From assembly GCF_019132845.1 (NCBI RefSeq), contig NZ_JAHSPR010000005.1, positions 62,001 through 126,000 of the forward strand: a DNA stretch of 64,000 nucleotides, read 5' to 3'. This DNA is from Advenella alkanexedens (GTDB taxonomy: Bacteria > Pseudomonadota > Gammaproteobacteria > Burkholderiales > Burkholderiaceae_B). This document shows, in pieces, positions 26,385-38,808 of the stretch (within the stretch, counting starts at the first letter, position 1; each line of letters starts with the position of its first letter). The notes beneath the pieces are model-generated. The model saw only the letters and a list, made by a program, of their open reading frames with translations, was not told where the DNA came from and ran no database searches. The translations under genes were made by a program, and so were the position numbers.

Positions 26385-28313
26385 TCACACGGCAAGTGCT
26401 TCTATTTCTTCCTGCAGCATTAGCCATTCCTCTTCCAGCTCATTATGACGCTTGCTGAGTTCTCCATGCTCGTTAAGCACCTTAACGCGCTCATCGCGTC
26501 GCTCATCGGCGTAAAAAGACTCATCGGCAATGAGCAAGTCAATCTCTTCCAGCCGCTTTTGGCTTTTGATCATCTCGCTTTCCACTTTCTTGAGCCTGCT
26601 TTCCAAAGGCTTGCGCAAGGCTGAAAGGCGCTGGCGTTCTTCAGCTTCCAGTCGTTTTTGCGCCTTGCGGTCAATACTGTCCTTGCCGTTGTTTTCTGCC
26701 GCTTCCTGGCGGGCTTCGCTACGCTCAGCCTGGTTACGCTGGTTCAGCCAGTCACGGTAATCTTCCAGGTCACCGTCAAATTCCTGAACCTTGCCATCGG
26801 CCACAATCCAGAAACTGTCCACGGTGGTGCGTAAAAGGTGCCGGTCGTGTGAAACCATCAGCATGCTGCCGTTGAATTCAGCCAGGGCCGTGGCCAATGC
26901 TTCACGGGTATCAACATCAAGGTGGTTGCTGGGTTCGTCAAGCAAAAGCAGGTTGGGCTTTTGCCAGACAATTAATGACAGGGCCAAACGGGCTTTTTCA
27001 CCACCAGAAAACGGGGCTACTTTGGAATTGACGCTATCACCGCCAAAACCGAAACCGCCCAGATAGTTGCGCAGCTCCTGTTCACGGGTATCGGGCGCAA
27101 TCCGGGCCAGATGCTGCAAGGGCGTGGCGTCCAGATCCAGCATATCAAGCTGTTGCTGGGCAAAATAACCAATTTCCATCCCTTTGGACGGCTTGTATTG
27201 ACCAGCCAGCGGTGCCAGCTCGCCGGCAATGGTTTTGATAAGCGTACTTTTACCCGCACCGTTAACGCCCAGTACGCCAATTCGGGCACCACCCCGGACC
27301 ATCAGGGTGACATCGGACAGAACCGTTTTAGGTTCGCCATTTTCACAGGTGTAGCCGGTAGACAGTTTATCCAGCACCAAAAGCGGGTCTGGCATATTGG
27401 CCGGAGAGGGAATATGAATGCTGATCCCGGACTCCATTTGCAGTGGGGCCAGTTTTTCCATGCGGGCCAGTGCCTTGACACGGCTTTGTGCCTGTTTGGC
27501 TTTGCTTGCCTTGGCTTTGAAGCGGTCGATAAAGCCTTGCAAACGGGCGCTTTCCCGTGCCTGGCGGTCTATGGCGATTTGTGCCTGTTTCAGGCGTTCG
27601 GCGCGCTGTGTCAGGAAGTCTTCATAGCCGCCTTTGTAACGCACCAGCTTGCATTGGTCAAAATGCAGGATCACTTTGGCCACCGCATCCAGAAATTCGG
27701 TATCGTGGGAAATCAGCACGACCGTACCCTGGTAAGCGGCCAGCCATTTTTCAAGCCACAGCATGGCGTCAAGGTCAAGGTGGTTGGTGGGTTCATCAAG
27801 CAGCAGCAATTCGGAAGGTGCCATTAAGGCGCGCGCCAGGGCAAGGCGCATTTGCCACCCCCCTGAAAAGCTGTTGACCGGATTCATCCATTGGTCTGGC
27901 CTGAACCCCAGACCCGCCAGCAATTGCTCAGCGCGTGAGGGAGCGCTCCAGGCATCCGCTTCTATCAGGGCAGATTCCAGTTCGGCAATTCTTGTGCCAT
28001 CGTGTTCATCCACCTGTGCGCGTTCAGCCTGCAAGGCACGAAGATGCGTGTCACCGTCAATGACAAATTCCCGGGCAGGCTGGTCACTGGAAACCACTTC
28101 CTGGCGGACACTAGCGATGCGCCAGGTGTCTGGCATTGTTAGCGAACCGGCATCCTGATCCAGCTCACCCTGTAACAGGGCAAACAGGGTGGATTTTCCG
28201 GCTCCGTTTTTACCGACGATACCTACCCGTTCTCCGGGGTGTATGACAAATTCGGCGTTATCCAATAATACTTTTGTGCCTCGTCTTAGTGTGAGGCCGG
28301 TAGAGCGAATCAA
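26385..28313 (-). CDS. yheS: ABC-F family ribosome-associated ATPase, YheS type
   Basis: 642 residues with two ABC cassettes and no membrane spans. Walker A sites: GKNGAGKST (about 35-43) and GVNGAGKST (about 348-356). Signature motifs: NSFSGGWQMRLALARAL and APFSGGEKARLALSL. Walker B: LLLLDEPTNHLD and LLLLDEPSNHLD. The linker and coiled-coil C-terminus (SRLKKVESEMIKSQKRLEEI) match E. coli YheS. ABC-F proteins act at the ribosomal E site to relieve stalled translation. The start is TTG at 28313 after a GGA site; no closer ATG exists. Confidence 0.92.
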   Translation of the reverse strand: MIRSTGLTLRRGTKVLLDNAEFVIHPGERVGIVGKNGAGKSTLFALLQGELDQDAGSLTMPDTWRIASVRQEVVSSDQPAREFVIDGDTHLRALQAERAQVDEHDGTRIAELESALIEADAWSAPSRAEQLLAGLGFRPDQWMNPVNSFSGGWQMRLALARALMAPSELLLLDEPTNHLDLDAMLWLEKWLAAYQGTVVLISHDTEFLDAVAKVILHFDQCKLVRYKGGYEDFLTQRAERLKQAQIAIDRQARESARLQGFIDRFKAKASKAKQAQSRVKALARMEKLAPLQMESGISIHIPSPANMPDPLLVLDKLSTGYTCENGEPKTVLSDVTLMVRGGARIGVLGVNGAGKSTLIKTIAGELAPLAGQYKPSKGMEIGYFAQQQLDMLDLDATPLQHLARIAPDTREQELRNYLGGFGFGGDSVNSKVAPFSGGEKARLALSLIVWQKPNLLLLDEPSNHLDVDTREALATALAEFNGSMLMVSHDRHLLRTTVDSFWIVADGKVQEFDGDLEDYRDWLNQRNQAERSEARQEAAENNGKDSIDRKAQKRLEAEERQRLSALRKPLESRLKKVESEMIKSQKRLEEIDLLIADESFYADERRDERVKVLNEHGELSKRHNELEEEWLMLQEEIEALAV

Positions 28314-28339
28314 AATAAATCCAGATAAAAAGAAGTTTC

Positions 28340-29239
28340 TTATTCCAGGGTCAGCAACTGGGACCGGTTCAATAACAGGATGCAGTGTGAAGTTGTTGCC
28401 GTTTCAAGAAAAACAGGATCCAGGGTCGGGAAGGCATTGATGAAGTTTTCATATTCATGGCCAATTTCCAATACGATGAAACCATCATCTTTAAGGTGGC
28501 AGGGGGATAGTTTTAAAATCCGGCGGATAAGCGCCATGCCGTCCTCTCCACCGTCCAGGGCCAATTCCGGCTCATTCTGGTATTCAACAGGCAAGGTTTT
28601 CATGGAAGTGCTGTTTACATAGGGCGGGTTGCAAATAATAAAATCATATTGCTTCTGGCCTAGCGCTTCAAACAAATCGCTTTGTATCACATTTACCCGG
28701 TCTTCAAGGCCATACATGGCCACATTCAAGTGTGCCAGACGGATCGCATAGTGGGAAATATCAACCGCATCAACGGTGGCATTCGGAAAGGCCAGTGCCG
28801 CCAATATGGCCAGACATCCGGAGCCAGTGCACATATCCAGAATATCGGCGGTATTTTCAGGATCAATCACCCAGGGGGTCAATTGTTCTGAAAGCAACTC
28901 TGAAATGGGCGAACGGGGAACGATGACCCGTTTGTCGGCAATGAACTTGTGTCCTTGCAGCCATGCCTCACCAAGCAAATAGGCCAAGGGGATCCGTTTC
29001 TTGACGCGTTGGTCTATCAGCTTGAGGCAACGTTTTTTTTCTTCTTCGAGTAAACGCGCATCCAGAAACGGGTCCAGCGTATCAAGCGGCAGATTCAGGG
29101 TATGCAAAACAAGGTAAACCGCTTCATCCCATGCGCTGTCGGAGCCATGGCCAAAAGACAGCTTGGCTTGGTTGAATTGGGAGACCGCAAAGCGGATCAT
29201 GTCCCGGACGGTTTTAAGTTCGTTATGAGTTTTTGTCAT
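28340..29239 (-). CDS. prmB: Ribosomal protein uL3 glutamine N5-methyltransferase
   Basis: 299 residues. An N-terminal helical substrate-binding domain precedes the Rossmann methyltransferase, with RRIPLAYLLGEAWLQGHKF-type sequence (KKRIPLAYLLGEAWLQGHKF at about 80-99), the SAM site LDMCTGSGCLAILAAL (about 140-155) and the catalytic FIICNPPYVNS (about 206-216). PrmB methylates Gln of the GGQ-like site in L3 during 50S assembly. HemK/PrmC is the nearest alternative, but the N-terminus and LLGEAW favour PrmB. It is followed by yheS in the same direction. Confidence 0.93.
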   Translation of the reverse strand: MTKTHNELKTVRDMIRFAVSQFNQAKLSFGHGSDSAWDEAVYLVLHTLNLPLDTLDPFLDARLLEEEKKRCLKLIDQRVKKRIPLAYLLGEAWLQGHKFIADKRVIVPRSPISELLSEQLTPWVIDPENTADILDMCTGSGCLAILAALAFPNATVDAVDISHYAIRLAHLNVAMYGLEDRVNVIQSDLFEALGQKQYDFIICNPPYVNSTSMKTLPVEYQNEPELALDGGEDGMALIRRILKLSPCHLKDDGFIVLEIGHEYENFINAFPTLDPVFLETATTSHCILLLNRSQLLTLE

Positions 29240-29267
29240 GAAGGGCAGTTAAGTGCAAAGTAAATAA

Positions 29268-31225
<1,958 letters not shown>

Positions 31226-31302
31226 GATATTTTTCCCGGTGGGGAGGTTGTGTTGGAAAAGGGTGTCGAATAAATGGGTTCACATGCTGATGAGGCGTGC
31301 TT

Positions 31303-32496
31303 TCAACGGTTGTTTTTAATAAAGCGGGCCATCCGTTGCGCACCCTCAAGGCATTGCTCAAGAGGAGCAACCAGGGCAATGCGAATGCGGTTTCTGCCCG
31401 GGTTAATGCCATGGGCATCGCGTGCCAGATAGCTGCCTGGTAAAACGGTGACGTGCTCTTGTTCAAATAATTGCAGTGTGAATTCGTCATCGGGCATAGG
31501 GGTGCGTGCCCAAAGGTAAAAAGAAGCGTCGGGCATTTTTACGTCCAGGACGTTGGCCAAAATGGGGTACACCGCTTCAAATTTGGCTTTATACCGGGCG
31601 CGGTTTTGTGCGACATGCGCCTCATCATTCCAGGCGGCAATACTGGCAGCGCTGAATACCGGACTCATGGCGCTGCCATGATAGGTTCTGTATAGCAGGA
31701 ATTTTTCCAGCAGGCGGGCATCGCCAGCCACGAAGCCCGAACGCATGCCGGGAACATTGGATCGTTTGGACAGACTGGAAAAACAGACCAGATTGGGGTA
31801 GTCGGGGCGTCCTGCCAGTTGGGCTGCCTGCAGGCCGCCTATTGGCTTGTTTTCATCGGAGAAATAAATTTCTGAATAACACTCATCTGAGGCGATGATA
31901 AAGCCATAGCGGTCAGACAGTGCAAACAGGGTTTTCCAGTCTTCAAATGGCATGACATTACCCGCGGGGTTGCCGGGAGAGCATACAAATACCAGTTCGG
32001 TTTTTTCCCAGACATCCGCCGTGACGCTAGACCAGTTGCTGCCAAAATTTTTGGCGGGGTCTGCATTCAGATAGTAAGGGGTGGCACCCGCGAGCAGGGC
32101 TGCTCCTTCGTAGATTTGGTAAAACGGGTTGGGGCAAACAACCAGGCTGTTCGGTCCGCCGTTGATCATGGCTTGCGTGAAGGAAAAAAGTGCCTCGCGT
32201 GAACCGGTGCAGGGTAGAACCTGGGTTTCAATATCAGGGGCAGGAATATCGTAGCGACGGGCTATCCAGTTGGCGATAGCCTGGCGTAAAGCCGGATCCC
32301 CTTTGGTGGGCGGATAGGAAGACAGGCCGGAAAGATTGTTTTTAATGGCCTCTTCAATCAGCGCTGGGGTAGCGTGTTTGGGCTCGCCAATAGATAGATT
32401 GATGTGCGTGTTGTGTGTGGGAGGGGTGGCATTGGCAAGCAATGTCCTGAGTTTTGTGAAGGGATAGGGCTGTAGTAAATCTAGTCTGGCATTCAT
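31303..32496 (-). CDS. dapC: Succinyldiaminopimelate transaminase
   Basis: 397 residues, fold-type I PLP aminotransferase. Family blocks are INLSIGEPKHATPALIEEAI (about 33-52), CTGSREALFSFTQAMI (about 93-108), CSPGNPAGNVMPFEDW and the PLP Lys in SSLSKRSNVPGMRSGFVAG (about 240-258). It transaminates N-succinyl-2-amino-6-ketopimelate with glutamate. Location next to dapD supports DapC over a generic aspartate aminotransferase. The upstream neighbour is a tRNA-Leu gene. Confidence 0.93.
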   Translation of the reverse strand: MNARLDLLQPYPFTKLRTLLANATPPTHNTHINLSIGEPKHATPALIEEAIKNNLSGLSSYPPTKGDPALRQAIANWIARRYDIPAPDIETQVLPCTGSREALFSFTQAMINGGPNSLVVCPNPFYQIYEGAALLAGATPYYLNADPAKNFGSNWSSVTADVWEKTELVFVCSPGNPAGNVMPFEDWKTLFALSDRYGFIIASDECYSEIYFSDENKPIGGLQAAQLAGRPDYPNLVCFSSLSKRSNVPGMRSGFVAGDARLLEKFLLYRTYHGSAMSPVFSAASIAAWNDEAHVAQNRARYKAKFEAVYPILANVLDVKMPDASFYLWARTPMPDDEFTLQLFEQEHVTVLPGSYLARDAHGINPGRNRIRIALVAPLEQCLEGAQRMARFIKNNR

Positions 32497-32697
32497 GTGA
32501 TTGAAATGTCCGTTTGGGTTGCAAGGTCTTGTTTTTTATTATGCAGGACACATCATTCTATCACTGGATTTGCTTTTGTTTTGTTTGAAAAAATGAATAT
32601 GGCCTCAAAAAATAGGCAATTTGAAACACGCAGACTAAGGGGGGGCTGACAGTGACGAATGCACTGATAAGGAGAGGGTGTTTTTTATGATTTCTTA

Positions 32698-32782
32698 TGG
32701 TGCGAGCGGAGAGACTCGAACTCTCACACCTTTCGGCGCTGGAACCTAAATCCAGTGCGTCTACCAATTCCGCCACGCTCGC
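32698..32782 (-). tRNA. tRNA-Leu (anticodon UAG)
   Basis: On the minus strand the sequence folds into a class II cloverleaf: acceptor GCGAGCG at 32782-32776 pairs with CGCTCGC before the discriminator. The anticodon arm is CTGGA-TTTAGGT-TCCAG, giving anticodon TAG. A variable arm and GTTCGAGTC T-loop follow, and the CCA end is encoded (32698-32700). It reads CUN leucine codons, chiefly CUA. Confidence 0.96.
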
Positions 32783-33012
32783 AACAAAGAAGAAGTAATA
32801 TAATTCATTTATCTGGTTTCTGGCAAGATAAAGTACTGAGAATATTGTGAATTTATGAGTTTTATTGATTTTTTGTGGTTAAAAAACAATAAATCACCTT
32901 GGTTTTAATGGATCAGGTCTTATTCGAGTTTTATGGTTTCAGATAAAAACCATAATATCCTGCACAAGAAAAATGGTTTTTCGGTATGTGGCATAGGCTA
33001 GGCTTGCTAGTG

Positions 33013-33210
33013 CTAGTCGCCAGTGCTGTCCAGATCCTTAATCAGGTTTTGTTCTTCAAGTAAATCCAGGTATCTTCGGTATTCAGATTGACTCAACCAA
33101 CTTAAATTGCTTTTGGCCCATTCTTCTGTGTCTGGTTCCTGTTGAGCCTCATTCTCTTGTATTGTGTCTTTTTCATTCAGTTGCTCCTGGTTTTTTATAA
33201 TGGGCCTCAT
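33013..33210 (-). CDS. Small acidic protein, unknown function
   Basis: 65 residues, strongly charged: a Gln/Glu-rich first half (KDTIQENEAQQEPDTEEW) and a helical second half (SNLSWLSQSEYRRYLDLLEE). No signal peptide or membrane segment is present and no family is recognised. The ribosome site is poor. The helical composition looks protein-like and nothing else competes for the DNA, but it could be a chance frame. Confidence 0.4.
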   Translation of the reverse strand: MRPIIKNQEQLNEKDTIQENEAQQEPDTEEWAKSNLSWLSQSEYRRYLDLLEEQNLIKDLDSTGD

Positions 33211-33455
33211 AGGTGGTTTCTCGGTTTGATTTAGATAAGTTTTATTGGTTTCGTTGGTAATGACAATGCGTGACGGGTATTCGCACGGATATTGCCGCCA
33301 GTTTCATTATGAACTTTTATTATAAAAAAGCATGTTAATAAATATCAAATGTTTTCAAAAATTGATATTTGTTATGAAATACGGAAAAGGCTTTTGTTGA
33401 ATAAATAAGCTTAACGGACTACTATATTCTTAATTCCCATTGTTTAAGGAGAAGT

Positions 33456-33665
33456 GTGATGAGTGATCATGTATATAAACAAATTGAATTGACGGGATCA
33501 TCCAAGACAAGTATTGAAGATGCCGTGAGTAATGCCTTGGCAAAAGCCCATGAAACCATCAGGAATATTCAATGGTTTACCGTTACGGAAACGCGGGGGC
33601 ATGTGGTAGAGGGTAAAGTGGCTCATTGGCAGGTATCCATCAAAGTGGGTTTCACGTTAGAGTAA
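33456..33665 (+). CDS. Dodecin family flavin-binding protein
   Basis: 69 residues: [20 protein letters not shown], then [20 protein letters not shown] with the flavin-stacking Trp at about 46, then [20 protein letters not shown]. This is the full beta-alpha-beta-beta dodecin pattern. Dodecins form 12-mers that store or buffer flavins (FMN or riboflavin). An AAGGAG site precedes the ATG. The upstream spacer has a 9-bp inverted repeat (AAATATCAA at 33340-33348, TTGATATTT at 33362-33370). Confidence 0.94.
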   Translation: MMSDHVYKQIELTGSSKTSIEDAVSNALAKAHETIRNIQWFTVTETRGHVVEGKVAHWQVSIKVGFTLE

Positions 33666-33706
33666 CGGCAGAAGGCCCGCCTGTTAAAATGGGGCAGTTT
33701 CCAAAG

Positions 33707-33737
33707 AAAAGGTCTGGTATAACACCAGACCTTTTTT
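33707..33737. terminator. Bidirectional terminator after dodecin and the DUF2789 gene
   Basis: AAAAGGTCTGGT (33707-33718), loop of five, ACCAGACC (33724-33731), then six T. The A-run upstream lets it serve the convergent minus-strand gene too. Confidence 0.88.
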
Positions 33738-33791
33738 GTTACCCGTTTGTCGGTCTGGCGGGCAGGTCGACACAATTGAACGAATGGTTTT

Positions 33792-34034
33792 TCAGTTCAA
33801 ATTTTCCCGGAGAGCATTGTCAAGTTGATCGATCACTTCAGCCCAGTCGGCATCTTCAATTTTCTCTTCCCTGAGCAAGGCTGCCTGCGCTTCGTTCCAG
33901 AATGGGGCATCCTCGAGCAGAATATCGGGAGGCAGTGGAGAATGCTGAACCAGAAAATGGCGTATGCCCGCTTCATCGGACGGCAAACCAAGTTGGGCAA
34001 ATAATTCCGAAAAACGGTGATATGACTTTTCCAT
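33792..34034 (-). CDS. DUF2789 family protein
   Basis: 80 residues, all-helical in look, with the family pattern FSELFAQLGLPSDEAGIRHF and LLEDAPFWNEAQAALLREE, ending in a DWAEVIDQLDNALRE helix. The function of the family is unknown. It is probably monocistronic, convergent with the dodecin gene across a terminator. Confidence 0.85.
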   Translation of the reverse strand: MEKSYHRFSELFAQLGLPSDEAGIRHFLVQHSPLPPDILLEDAPFWNEAQAALLREEKIEDADWAEVIDQLDNALRENLN

Positions 34035-34163
34035 GGTGATCCTTTATGAAGTTTGTCTTTACACGATCTTTTTAATACCTTTTATCGGGTTTGGCAAGCG
34101 CAGATGATGGAGATGGCAATGGAAAATCCCGCATGGTTATTGTTTCAAATGCTTGTCATAAAC

Positions 34164-34196
34164 AAAATTGGCCTGATATCAATTCAGGCCAATTTT
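34164..34196. terminator. Terminator at the end of the benzoate cluster
   Basis: AAAATTGGCCTGA (34164-34176), 7-base loop, TCAGGCCAATTTT (34184-34196). On the minus strand the stem is followed by a T-run (TTTTGTTT), which suits termination of the MFS gene ending at 34226. Confidence 0.85.
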
Positions 34197-34225
34197 TCAA
34201 ACATCCAGGCAATTTTCAGGATGCG

Positions 34226-35551
34226 TTAAGATTTAACAGCTACTTTTCGGGTTTCGTAAAACTTCAATCCCACCAAGGCAATGGCCAGTGCGGCAATAAT
34301 ACCCGGTACGGCAAAAGCCATGAAATTCTGGTGATGGGGCAGGCTAAGTTGCATCAATACACCGCCCAACATGGGTCCTACAATGGCGCCAATTCTTCCC
34401 ACACCCGACGCCCAGCCCAGGCCGGTGGAACGGATATGCATGGGATAATATTGCGCCACATAGGTATAAAGCAGGATTTGTGAGCCGATCGTGGCTGCGC
34501 CGGCGATCATGACCAGAAAATACAGGAAATAGGTGTTGCTGCGAAAGCCAAGCAGGGTAATGGCGATGGCACCCAAAATGAAGAAGGTGACCAGTACGCT
34601 CTTCAGGTTGAATTTATCGGACATGTGGCCGCCCAGGATGGCACCTATCATGCCGCCAATGTTCATGGCAAACAGGAACATCAGACCTGATTTCAAAGGG
34701 TAGCCAGCGGTTTGCATTAATTTGGGTAACCAGGAGCCAAGGGCATACACCATGAGTAGGCACATGAAAAAGCTGATCCAGAAAGCAATGGTACTGATTG
34801 CCCGTTTTTCACTGAATAAGTCCAGAATGGGTATTTTCCTGGCAACCACTTCCTGGCGGACCAGTTCATATTGATGGGTGGCAACGATTTGAGGATCGAT
34901 TTTGGCCAGAATCGTTTTAACCTGGTTATCTTTATTGTCCCATAACAGGAAACCCAGTGACTCGGGCAGCAGCTTCATGATCAGTGGCAACAGAAGCAGT
35001 GGAATGCAACCCAGATAGAACATAATTTCCCAGCCCCAAGTTGGCACAATCCAGATGCCCAGGCCGGCCGATAACATGCCGCCAACCGCATAGCCGCTAA
35101 ACATGAGGGCAACCAGTGTGCTACGGATTTTTTTGGGCGCATATTCGGAAATCAGGGCCACGACATTGGGCATTACGCCTCCAATGCCCAGACCCGCGAT
35201 GAACCGCATCACGGCAAATTGGCCGGGGGTTTGGGCAAAGCCGCAAAGAAATGTAAACAGGCTGAATAAAATGATACAGAGCAGAATCATTTTTTTACGC
35301 CCGAATTTATCGGATGCCGTACCCAATGTCATGGCCCCCACCATCATGCCGAACAGGGCAATACTGCCCAGGGAGCCCGCTTCAATCGGCGTCAGTTGCC
35401 ATTGATCCATCAGGATCGGCAGAACCACACCATAAATAACCAGGTCATAACCATCAAAAATAATGATCAGGGTGCACCAGAATAATACATTCCAGTGAAA
35501 CGACCTGAATTTTGCCTCGTCAATGACATGGTTTATGTCAACTTTCCTCAT
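34226..35551 (-). CDS. AAHS-family MFS aromatic acid:H+ symporter (BenK/PcaK-like)
   Basis: 441 residues from the ATG at 35551, preceded by AGGAGGAAGGAAA; the longer frame from 35581 lacks support. Twelve spans are expected. The AAHS signature DGYDLVIYGVVLPIL (about 33-47) carries the key Asp, and GTASDKFGRKKMILL (about 82-96) is the MFS loop 2-3 motif. Family members import benzoate, 4-hydroxybenzoate or similar with protons. As last gene of the catA-ben cluster, benzoate or muconate uptake is most likely. Confidence 0.9.
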   Translation of the reverse strand: MRKVDINHVIDEAKFRSFHWNVLFWCTLIIIFDGYDLVIYGVVLPILMDQWQLTPIEAGSLGSIALFGMMVGAMTLGTASDKFGRKKMILLCIILFSLFTFLCGFAQTPGQFAVMRFIAGLGIGGVMPNVVALISEYAPKKIRSTLVALMFSGYAVGGMLSAGLGIWIVPTWGWEIMFYLGCIPLLLLPLIMKLLPESLGFLLWDNKDNQVKTILAKIDPQIVATHQYELVRQEVVARKIPILDLFSEKRAISTIAFWISFFMCLLMVYALGSWLPKLMQTAGYPLKSGLMFLFAMNIGGMIGAILGGHMSDKFNLKSVLVTFFILGAIAITLLGFRSNTYFLYFLVMIAGAATIGSQILLYTYVAQYYPMHIRSTGLGWASGVGRIGAIVGPMLGGVLMQLSLPHHQNFMAFAVPGIIAALAIALVGLKFYETRKVAVKS

Positions 35552-35676
35552 TTTCCTTCCTCCTTGTTGATATAACTGCAAATAATTTTTTAAAAGTGGT
35601 TACTGAAAAATTTTTTGTTACATTGAGTTTTTTTTATTTCATTAAGCGGTGTTTTAGTGATTGATACTCAGTGTTT

Positions 35677-36912
35677 TCAGGATGTTTTTTTGTCGGTTAA
35701 GGCTGTTTTGCTGTTCATGATGAAAAATGCTAGCAATCCGATAACAATCCCCCAGAAGGCCGAGCCCAGACCCCACATGGACATGCCTGAGGCAGTGGCC
35801 AGAAAAGTAATCAGTGAAGCTTCGCGGTGTTTCGTGTCTTCAATAACAATGGTCAGGTTGGCTGTAATGGCGCCAATCAGGGCCAGTCCGGCCAGAATGG
35901 TAATCAGTTCCTTGGGCAAGGCCGTGAAGAGCATCACGATGGTGCCCGCGAAAAGCCCGCCGATGAGATAGAAAAGCCCGTTTGAAATGCCAGCGACATA
36001 CCTTTTACTCGGGTCTTCGTGGGCATCTTTACCGGTGCAGATGGCCGCTGTAATGGCAGCCAGGACAATGGTGATACCACCGGTAAAGGCAACCATTGCA
36101 GAGGCCAGGGCAGTAATAACAATAATGGCCTTGGCCGGTACCCGGTATCCCGCCAGATTCAGGATCGTCATGCCAGGCAGGAATTGGCCGGTCAGGCTGA
36201 CCAGGGTGAGCGGGATGGTAAAGCTCAGGAATGTCGCCAGATCAAACTCGGGCGCAATCAAAACCGGCATGGCCAATTTTGGGGACAAAATGCCCAGGTT
36301 GGTTTTGTCCAGTAAAAAGGCAATGGTAAAACCCACAATGGCTACAATGACAATGTTGTAGCGGGGCAGGTAACGCCGGGACAGAATATAGGCCAGAATC
36401 ATCCCCACGGACAGCAAGGGGGACAGGGCGCTGGCCTCAAAGGCCCGCAGCCCGAACTGCAATAAAATACCGGCAATCATGCCCGCGGCAATGCCATGGG
36501 GAATCAGGCGAACCGCCTTGTCAAAGTAGCCGGTAATACCAATGATAAACAGCAGCAGGGCCGAACTCAGGTAAGCACCCACGACCTGGCCCATGGTAAT
36601 TTCCGGGAAAAGGGATATCAGCAACACCGTGCCGGGGGCTGACCAGGCGGTGACCACAGGTACTTTAAGCCACCAGCTAAGAAAAATACCCGAAATGCCG
36701 GCACCGATGGAAATGCCCCAGACCCATGAAACCATCATGTCATTGGAAATATTGCCCATGGAGGCCGCCTGGAAAAATATAACCAGGGGGCCGGCATAGG
36801 AAATAAGTACGGCCAGGAATCCGGAAACGATAGCGGAAATTGACCAATCAGTGGTTTTTTGTTTTAAGGGATATTTTTGCCCGGTATGTACCTTGTCTAG
36901 CCTGTCATTCAT
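35677..36912 (-). CDS. benE: Benzoate/H+ symporter, BenE family
   Basis: 411 residues, 11-12 membrane spans. Family features are AVLISYAGPLVIFFQAA (about 35-51), PVVTAWSAPGTVLL (about 84-97), LTLVSLTGQFLPGMTIL (about 230-246) and GGITIVLAAITAAICTG (about 278-294). It starts 6 bases after benD and belongs to the ben operon. Together with the MFS gene the cluster has two uptake systems for benzoate. Confidence 0.93.
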   Translation of the reverse strand: MNDRLDKVHTGQKYPLKQKTTDWSISAIVSGFLAVLISYAGPLVIFFQAASMGNISNDMMVSWVWGISIGAGISGIFLSWWLKVPVVTAWSAPGTVLLISLFPEITMGQVVGAYLSSALLLFIIGITGYFDKAVRLIPHGIAAGMIAGILLQFGLRAFEASALSPLLSVGMILAYILSRRYLPRYNIVIVAIVGFTIAFLLDKTNLGILSPKLAMPVLIAPEFDLATFLSFTIPLTLVSLTGQFLPGMTILNLAGYRVPAKAIIVITALASAMVAFTGGITIVLAAITAAICTGKDAHEDPSKRYVAGISNGLFYLIGGLFAGTIVMLFTALPKELITILAGLALIGAITANLTIVIEDTKHREASLITFLATASGMSMWGLGSAFWGIVIGLLAFFIMNSKTALTDKKTS

Positions 36913-36918
36913 GACGGT

Positions 36919-37710
36919 TTACCCCATTCCCAGGTCGCCGCCGCCAACAGGCAACACCGTGCCGGTGATGTAGCTGGCTTCATCAGAGGCCAGGAAAAGA
37001 ATGGCGTTAATCTGTTCCTGTATGGTCCCATAGCGCTTCATCAGGCTGCTTGATACCGTCTGGTCAACAATGGCCTGGTACCAGACTTTCTCCTGTTCTG
37101 ATAACGGTTTTGGGTTGCGGGGTATTTGACGCGGTGGCGCTTCGGTGCCTCCCGTGGCAATCGCGTTGATGCGAATGTTGTTTTCAGCATGCTCCATGGC
37201 AAGGCTCATGGTCATGGCATTGACACCGCCTTTGGCTGCCGCGTAGGGGATGCGATGGATACTGCGCGTGGCAATGGATGAAATGTTCACAATAACACCG
37301 CTTTTCTGGCTGATCATGGTGGGCAAAACGGCGCGGCAGCTCCATAGCGTGGGAAACAAAGAACGGTTCACTTCTGCCAGGATTTCGTCGGGCGCATATT
37401 CCTGATAGGGTTTGGCCCAGATGGTGCCTCCTACGTTATGAATCGAGACATCAATTTTGCCGTATATCTCAAGGGCACTTTGGGCGACTGCCTGGGCACC
37501 TTCCCAGGTTTCCAGGTCAGCCAGTACCGCATGCGCATGACCGTTATTGTTATTAATGCGTTTGGCAACGTCCTGCACCAGCAGGTTGCGGTCTGCCAGA
37601 ATCACTTTGCCACCTTCAGCGGCAATGGCGCAGGCCACGCCTTCACCAATGCCCTGGGCAGCGCCAGTAACAATGACAACCTTGTTTTCAAAGCGTGCAT
37701 TCCGGTTCAT
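36919..37710 (-). CDS. benD: Benzoate cis-diol dehydrogenase (1,6-dihydroxycyclohexa-2,4-diene-1-carboxylate dehydrogenase)
   Basis: 263-residue short-chain dehydrogenase. NAD site VTGAAQGIGEGVA (about 14-26), structural HNVGG motif, catalytic Ser in VNISSIATRS (about 141-150) and the YAAAKGG active-site Tyr/Lys (about 156-162). It oxidises and decarboxylates the benzoate diol to catechol. It starts 3 bases after benC. Confidence 0.95.
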   Translation of the reverse strand: MNRNARFENKVVIVTGAAQGIGEGVACAIAAEGGKVILADRNLLVQDVAKRINNNNGHAHAVLADLETWEGAQAVAQSALEIYGKIDVSIHNVGGTIWAKPYQEYAPDEILAEVNRSLFPTLWSCRAVLPTMISQKSGVIVNISSIATRSIHRIPYAAAKGGVNAMTMSLAMEHAENNIRINAIATGGTEAPPRQIPRNPKPLSEQEKVWYQAIVDQTVSSSLMKRYGTIQEQINAILFLASDEASYITGTVLPVGGGDLGMG

Positions 37711-37713
37711 GAA

Positions 37714-38787
<1,074 letters not shown>

Positions 38788-38808
38788 TTAGCCGGACAGG
38801 CACCGAAT

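Noticed and set aside
32561-32776. 71-codon minus-strand frame starting MAELVDALDLGSS
   Set aside because: This is the well-known false translation of a tRNA-Leu gene; the tRNA cloverleaf explains the sequence.
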